This document shows positions 59,105 to 64,000 of a stretch of 64,000 bases of DNA, in pieces (the first letter of the stretch is position 1; each line of letters starts with the position of its first letter). Position numbers and translations under genes: made by a program. Source of the DNA: Lactarius indigo (lineage: Eukaryota > Basidiomycota > Agaricomycetes > Russulales > Russulaceae). The notes beneath the pieces were generated by a model. That model was not told the origin of the DNA, made no database searches, and was given only the letters and a program-made list of their open reading frames with translations. The DNA lies in the NCBI GenBank assembly GCA_025766275.1, contig JAFKAC010000060.1, positions 1 through 64,000 of the forward strand, in the 5' to 3' direction.

Positions 59105-60655
59105 TTATAACTCACTACCTCGGCCGATGAAGGCCACGGGACGACCAGAGTGCCTTCGCACGGAGATAAATTGCTCAATGGATACCACTGCTTGATCTTC
59201 TAACGAAAGCGAACCCAGGGCCGGCAATACTTCGGTAACCATCTCTCCGCAGACACTGTTCAGTGCAAGAGCAATGTATCCTGAAAACTGCTTAGATCCA
59301 TGCAGCGCCTTCACAGCGTTGAACGGGCGGATGAGCTCTAGCCAGTCAGTCCCGTCCATGCTACCTTGCCAACCTGGTTCAAATCGCGGATCAGCCTCGT
59401 TGATCGAGAGAAGGCCCACACCGGAGACTATAGCGGGAGATTGACCGAGGATCTGGGCCAGGTGCGAAACTTGCCAATCTAGCCATTTGCATGAGACACG
59501 AAGAGTAAGGCGACTTCTACGACGTTCCGTCCTTTCACAACAGAATTCAATGCAGCCGTTATTAATATGAAAGTGCCCATACGCACGCTCGGACTCAGCT
59601 AGCTTGAAGCTTTCCGTGCGGCCAATGAACTGAGAAAGTTGGGGAACCCAAAAGTCGAGCTGATTGAAGTACGTTATTTCGAAGCAGTCGAGTCGAGGCG
59701 TGTCAAATCGCGCCAATAGGTGTTCCAAATACTCGCTAGAGCCACGGAAATCAAAGGTGGTGAGGGAGGGAAGAACACCACGCGTTAAGAGAGGCAAGTA
59801 TATTGGTTCAAGGCGAGATGTTGGCGATTTGAACCAAATACAAAGGCTGTCAAGCCTAGTTAAAGCGGCCAGTCCCGCAACCATTGCCTCTGGTGAAATG
59901 TAACCACCCTGGGGAATATCTTCGAGTCGAAGATAGACGAGGTCACCGGCAGACAAGAGAAGGGCGGGTAATGTTGGGAACGAGATGCTTCCTAAGTGGA
60001 TTCGACGTAACTGTGGGGTAGAACCACCTAAAAATGCATCAGGGAGGACTGGGACGTTCTGATCTTTCGATGACAGCCAAAGATCCTTCAGCGCAAGAAA
60101 TGGTTCCTGCATCACCGGGGCCACCATCCCCAACAGCGAACTCGTTACAGAGAGCTTGATGCTACGCACCCGCTCAGGGTGCTCGAACGCCGCGGCGACA
60201 TCGTCTTCGTAGTCAGGGGTACAGTTCGTGTCGTTTGGGATAGAGTAGTCCACAACGATCGGGAGGGGTGGCCAGTAACCCAGATTCTTCCTGACAGGGG
60301 TTCCGTACGTGCAGAGAAGCGTCAGATCGAGGCTGCGTGGTGACGCAAATATGATGTGTCGCCATCGCCTGCACACGTGTACCAGTCTGAGCCATTCAGA
60401 GAACCCATCAGAATGTTGACGCGTTGGAAACGAGTCGAATATTTTTAGAAAAACATCGTCTGGGAGTATATTGATTGTCGTTGGGCGTCTGTAACCGTCG
60501 CCTGATCCCCGCAGGTCAGCGCTGGTCAGCACTCGTTGCAAGTGGCCACACGAACTCGGCGAGAACGTACCTGGGCTTTGAGCGATCTTGATCGGCTTCG
60601 AGCCTTTATTACGGCCGTGTTGTTTTGTTGCTGAAATGGCACCAGAAGGCGGCAT
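59105..60655 (-). CDS. F-box protein, copy B
   Basis: The preferred start is the ATG at 60655 (MPPSGAISATKQHGRNKGSK). An intron near 60569-60486 removes a segment that is open by chance, and the next exon begins RPTTINILPDDVFLKIFDSF, the F-box. Then come LVHVCRRWRHIIFASPRSLD and a leucine-rich body: LKDLWLSSKDQNVPVLPDAF, LRRIHLGSISFPTLPALLLS. Unspliced, the frame ends at 59105 with GRGSEL; spliced at GGCCGAG/GTAGTG it would continue into the unknown domain at 59052. It is the paralog of F-box A at 53797. Function is inferred only from the F-box. Confidence 0.85.
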   Translation of the reverse strand: MPPSGAISATKQHGRNKGSKPIKIAQSPGTFSPSSCGHLQRVLTSADLRGSGDGYRRPTTINILPDDVFLKIFDSFPTRQHSDGFSEWLRLVHVCRRWRHIIFASPRSLDLTLLCTYGTPVRKNLGYWPPLPIVVDYSIPNDTNCTPDYEDDVAAAFEHPERVRSIKLSVTSSLLGMVAPVMQEPFLALKDLWLSSKDQNVPVLPDAFLGGSTPQLRRIHLGSISFPTLPALLLSAGDLVYLRLEDIPQGGYISPEAMVAGLAALTRLDSLCIWFKSPTSRLEPIYLPLLTRGVLPSLTTFDFRGSSEYLEHLLARFDTPRLDCFEITYFNQLDFWVPQLSQFIGRTESFKLAESERAYGHFHINNGCIEFCCERTERRRSRLTLRVSCKWLDWQVSHLAQILGQSPAIVSGVGLLSINEADPRFEPGWQGSMDGTDWLELIRPFNAVKALHGSKQFSGYIALALNSVCGEMVTEVLPALGSLSLEDQAVVSIEQFISVRRHSGRPVAFIGRGSEL

Positions 60656-63600
60656 AGAGAGTGGATGGTGGGTCGTCTGGGGATGGATAGTTACGAATAA
60701 GCGGGGAATGCTAGTCAATGAGTACAAGCACCGAGCCGAGCCGGAGGACGCGGCAGCTTTTATCTGGTAGACTCCCCCCAGACGACGAGCGCCTTACGGT
60801 AGTATTCCTGTTCATGCGCCGTGAATCAGGGCGACGCACGGCTGTGCACACTGAGAAAATCGATCGTTTCATAAACACGTACTGGTAAGGATATTAGATG
60901 GTACAGGCGCCACTTTTAGATCTCCCGTCTAGTAAGGGTTATTTCTCATCCTTCCCCTGACAACCTTGGTGGCGACACCGTCTATTGTACCATATACCAC
61001 ACAGAAGTAAGAGGCTTCGAAAGTAGGCAGCAACTGTGAAGATATGTCCCACAGGCTCGTTACATTGAGGAGCAATTCGTAATGATAATATCATACAATG
61101 CAGTGGCGGCGGCAGAGCGCTGTGCTCTTGGCTGTGCTACTGATCCATAGATAACTTCCAGTTGAATGGGATATCGATCAATCGATCCACTGTACAGGAC
61201 CAAACTGGGGTGAAGGTTTCTCTAAACGAACGTACGTGCCGCAGATGAGTAGGGGTAGTGTACTAGGGCTGTGTCTTATTACCAGGGTAGTAATTGTGCA
61301 ACAGAAATCAGAGTAGGACAGAAGAGAGACGATACTTCTGCGTAGGTACTGGGTAGTCGCCGATGATCGTGACGAAGCAGAATATCCATCCCGACGTTAT
61401 TGCTGAATGGTACGACCAACAAAAAAGTGCGAGAATATTGTAGGGTCGACTGGAGTGTGCACTTGAAAAATGGCAACTTCGTGACCCCTGGAAATTGCAA
61501 AGCTAGTACCCATGGGTGCCTATTGTAAGGACTACGTCCTCGCTGGGCTCGGAACGATACATTACTTATTCGATCACTAAGCACACGTATATAATTACGG
61601 AATATAAACACCTTATGCTTCCACCTTTGCGTTAACAATCTGCGTCCGCGTCGGTGCTCCCGTGCACTTCCGTGTTTCCTAAATCTCTTCTCTATCGCTT
61701 CTATCTACGCTTCCCCTCGGGTCGAAGTCTATTACTTGCTACACCATCACAACGGGATCAAAATTGGGGACATGACTTAGGACGAAGTGAGAGGAACGTG
61801 CCATCACCCATGTCCGTGTGGTGACAGCTTTGAAATTTCGCGCAAGCAACTCGTGAACTGTGGAGAGTCGTGCCAGTGACGTGTCCAGATTTCAGCCTTA
61901 TAATTCGTGTAATTTATGACCTAGTGCAAGCCTTCTTCAGAACACCCGGCCTACGAAAGGAGGACTCTGATAGTCGTCGTATATCATACTTTGATTTTTA
62001 AGGACGAGCCGCCCAATGACAAGGATGCTGGTGAATGTGAAGACGATGGAGGGGATAGCGATGATGACGAATGCGTATTAGACGACGCGATGGAGAAAAT
62101 TTGGTTATTTCGGAGAAGTCGAGGCTCGTTGCTACCACTGCGTGAGTAGGTGCGTTGTATCCTAACCACAATGTGGGCTGTACTAGAGTGCCAAAACTGG
62201 CGTGCATAGGTCTGGGGTGATTGGGGGTCGTTTTTGGCCTCGCCAGTCTCACGTTCGAACAGGAGGTTCTCTAGGCCATACCGTGGCTGTACTTTCGCTA
62301 TATGACACATCAATCTATTTGCGCCCATGTATCCTGGTATTCGTTTGTCGTAACCTGGGGCTGCTAAAGAGAACTCTTACTACATTCCATCGATTTGGGA
62401 TGCTCGATTACGGAATTACTTCACAAAAAAGACAAAGGTTTAAAGGTTCAAGAATTTGGTGTACCCCTAATACCTGTAAGTGTGGAATAGTCTTTCGGTA
62501 TACGCCAGCGCCGACACGAAGTAGAGCAGGTTTCGAGCTGACACATACTCTTCGGTGAAACGGTAAGATCGCGTCTCTTGGACGCACCATGGTCTATGAT
62601 ATCAATCGACTCGCAGATGCGTCAGTCGGATATCCCTTTGAAAAAAGGAATACTGGAGACGCACCTCTTGTTTGTTATCCATGGTCCAACAACTGATGTT
62701 GAGTAGTATTCAACATTCGACGACGGTCGGCACAGCAGTATGGGACTGACTTACAACATATTGTTATTGCCAGCCCCCAAGTCGGTCATGATGTACTTGT
62801 CATTGGAGTTGGACGGGAGTCGACCCAGTTCCGTGCAAGTGATTTCGAGCTACGAACCGATAGAGGAACATCACAGTGCAAAAGGTCATTCAGCTCGGAC
62901 ATCTAAGACCGTGTGTGTCACTGGGTGACATGGGTAAGTGGGCCCATAAAGAAGATAAAAGAAAGACGCGCCTTGTTGAAGTCTGGTACCTCTATGGCGT
63001 CGCGGAGGTTGATAGTGGCAAAGGTCTGCACTTTCCCGGTGACGCGGCTCGTCCATCACCATGCAGTACTGTGTCTTAGTCGTGCCCAAAGCGGGCCCGG
63101 TGGCAACAACGCGGTCCTCTCAGGATTTTATCGCCACATCGACATGTCAGCCAGAAGGAAGGTGGTGTATAAAATAAGACGTTTGGATCTGAATGCGGAT
63201 GGGGATTTAAACGTTTAAATTTAAAACTGGAGGACTGAGGTGGTCAGGCAGTGACTAGCGACAGAGAGAGACCGAGACGAAGGGGAAACCCGGACCGATC
63301 ATCTACCGTAGACGCGTCGGCTTCGGTTCTTGCACTCCGACAACGATGTCTTCGACGCAGCGATCAATCGTCTTCATATAAACACCGGGGAGATGCCCGC
63401 AGGGAGACTAAGTGATGGGGTCCTTAGTGATGTCGTCCCAAAGTTCGTTACCCGCGTCATTTCGTGGTCGTCAGACCCTGGACACTGTCTGCCACGTACC
63501 AGGATTTCCGCTAGCTCTACACAGGGAACTCGCGACCTTCCACTGGTGAGGCCATCTTTGGGCTGGCGCCCAAATCGTCTCTTTTGCCGACCGGCCAGTG

Positions 63601-64000
63601 TCGATGGTGTGAGTGCACATTTCCGTACTGTTTGCCTGGACCTTTAAAATTTAACGAAATTCCAAATTTCACGTGTCAAGGAAGATATTATGGGATTCCT
63701 CGAAACCTGCGACTGATACAAGCGGCGACCTCGATATATGTGACTAGTTCCCTGTGCGTTTGGTAGTGGCGATTTTCTTCTTTGCCACTTCCACCCGATG
63801 ACTTATGCCCTCGCCCTGTAGGATGAAAAGGATGAAAATTTTCTGGTAAAACACACGGGTCCCTGTCTTCTGTCCATGGCGAATACCGTAGCGTACTGGA
63901 AGTTGGTCTCTCACTCTAAAATGGGCCAATTCAGGACCCAACACGAACAGCTATCAGGTTCGTGTCCAAAGCAGACCTTTTCTCGCTTCGTATGTCATCT
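60656..64000. other. gene-poor right end of the window
   Basis: The first 650 bases are the duplicated flank of the second unit. Beyond about 61300 I find no supported gene: frames such as 61984-62328 (minus), 62202-62558 and 62913-63218 (plus) lack motifs and splice structure. A gene could still be cut by the window edge. Confidence 0.4.

Noticed and set aside
1..64000. CRISPR arrays, bacterial operons, defence islands
   Set aside because: Intron-rich genes and eukaryotic families throughout show a fungal nuclear genome; no regularly spaced repeats were seen.

Overview
The window is nuclear DNA of a filamentous basidiomycete, most likely an Agaricomycete. Genes are broken by many short GT-AG introns (about 45-65 bases), spacing is tight, and several families (DUF6534 membrane proteins, F-box/leucine-rich-type proteins, cysteine-rich secreted proteins, a Ty3-type gag) are typical of that group. 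I saw no bacterial operons, CRISPR arrays, rRNA or convincing tRNA genes. Exon structures are my own readings from splice signals and protein similarity; none has been tested against transcripts.

Layout. 1-8.6 kb: one DUF6534 membrane protein gene (minus) in otherwise gene-poor, partly decayed DNA. 8.6-19.6 kb: a dense housekeeping block with an F-box protein, a mitochondrial carrier, PRP46 (WD40 spliceosome factor) and a FAB1-type phosphoinositide kinase. A short piece of a short-chain dehydrogenase gene lies between the last two. 20.4-23.6 kb: two paralogous cysteine-rich secreted proteins with a small unknown gene between them. 24.0-25.8 kb: a retrotransposon gag frame without pol. 25.8-28.9 kb: no gene I can support. 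28.9-33.1 kb: a BAR-like protein and a SUMO gene. 34.2-35.3 kb: an AlkB-type dioxygenase. 35.6-40.6 kb: an island of gene debris holding two RAD10/ERCC1 fragments, a truncated GTPase, a dehydrogenase remnant and a dead SUMO copy. 40.9-49.2 kb: a second housekeeping block with a hypothetical protein, a rhodanese-domain protein, BET2, TFIIS and ATG22. 49.8-51.1 kb: a broken, possibly trypsin-like gene. 51.2-61.3 kb: two diverged copies of a unit made of an ATG22 pseudogene, a conserved unknown domain and an F-box protein. 61-64 kb: nothing recognisable.

Common themes are membrane traffic and vacuole biology (FAB1, ATG22, BET2, the BAR-like protein) and transcription or RNA processing (PRP46, TFIIS). 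Clustering of such genes is probably incidental in a fungus. The most distinctive part is the right half: intron-bearing fragments of housekeeping genes have been copied as DNA and are decaying, while one passenger, the F-box plus unknown-domain pair, stays open in both copies and may be a single fused protein in the second.
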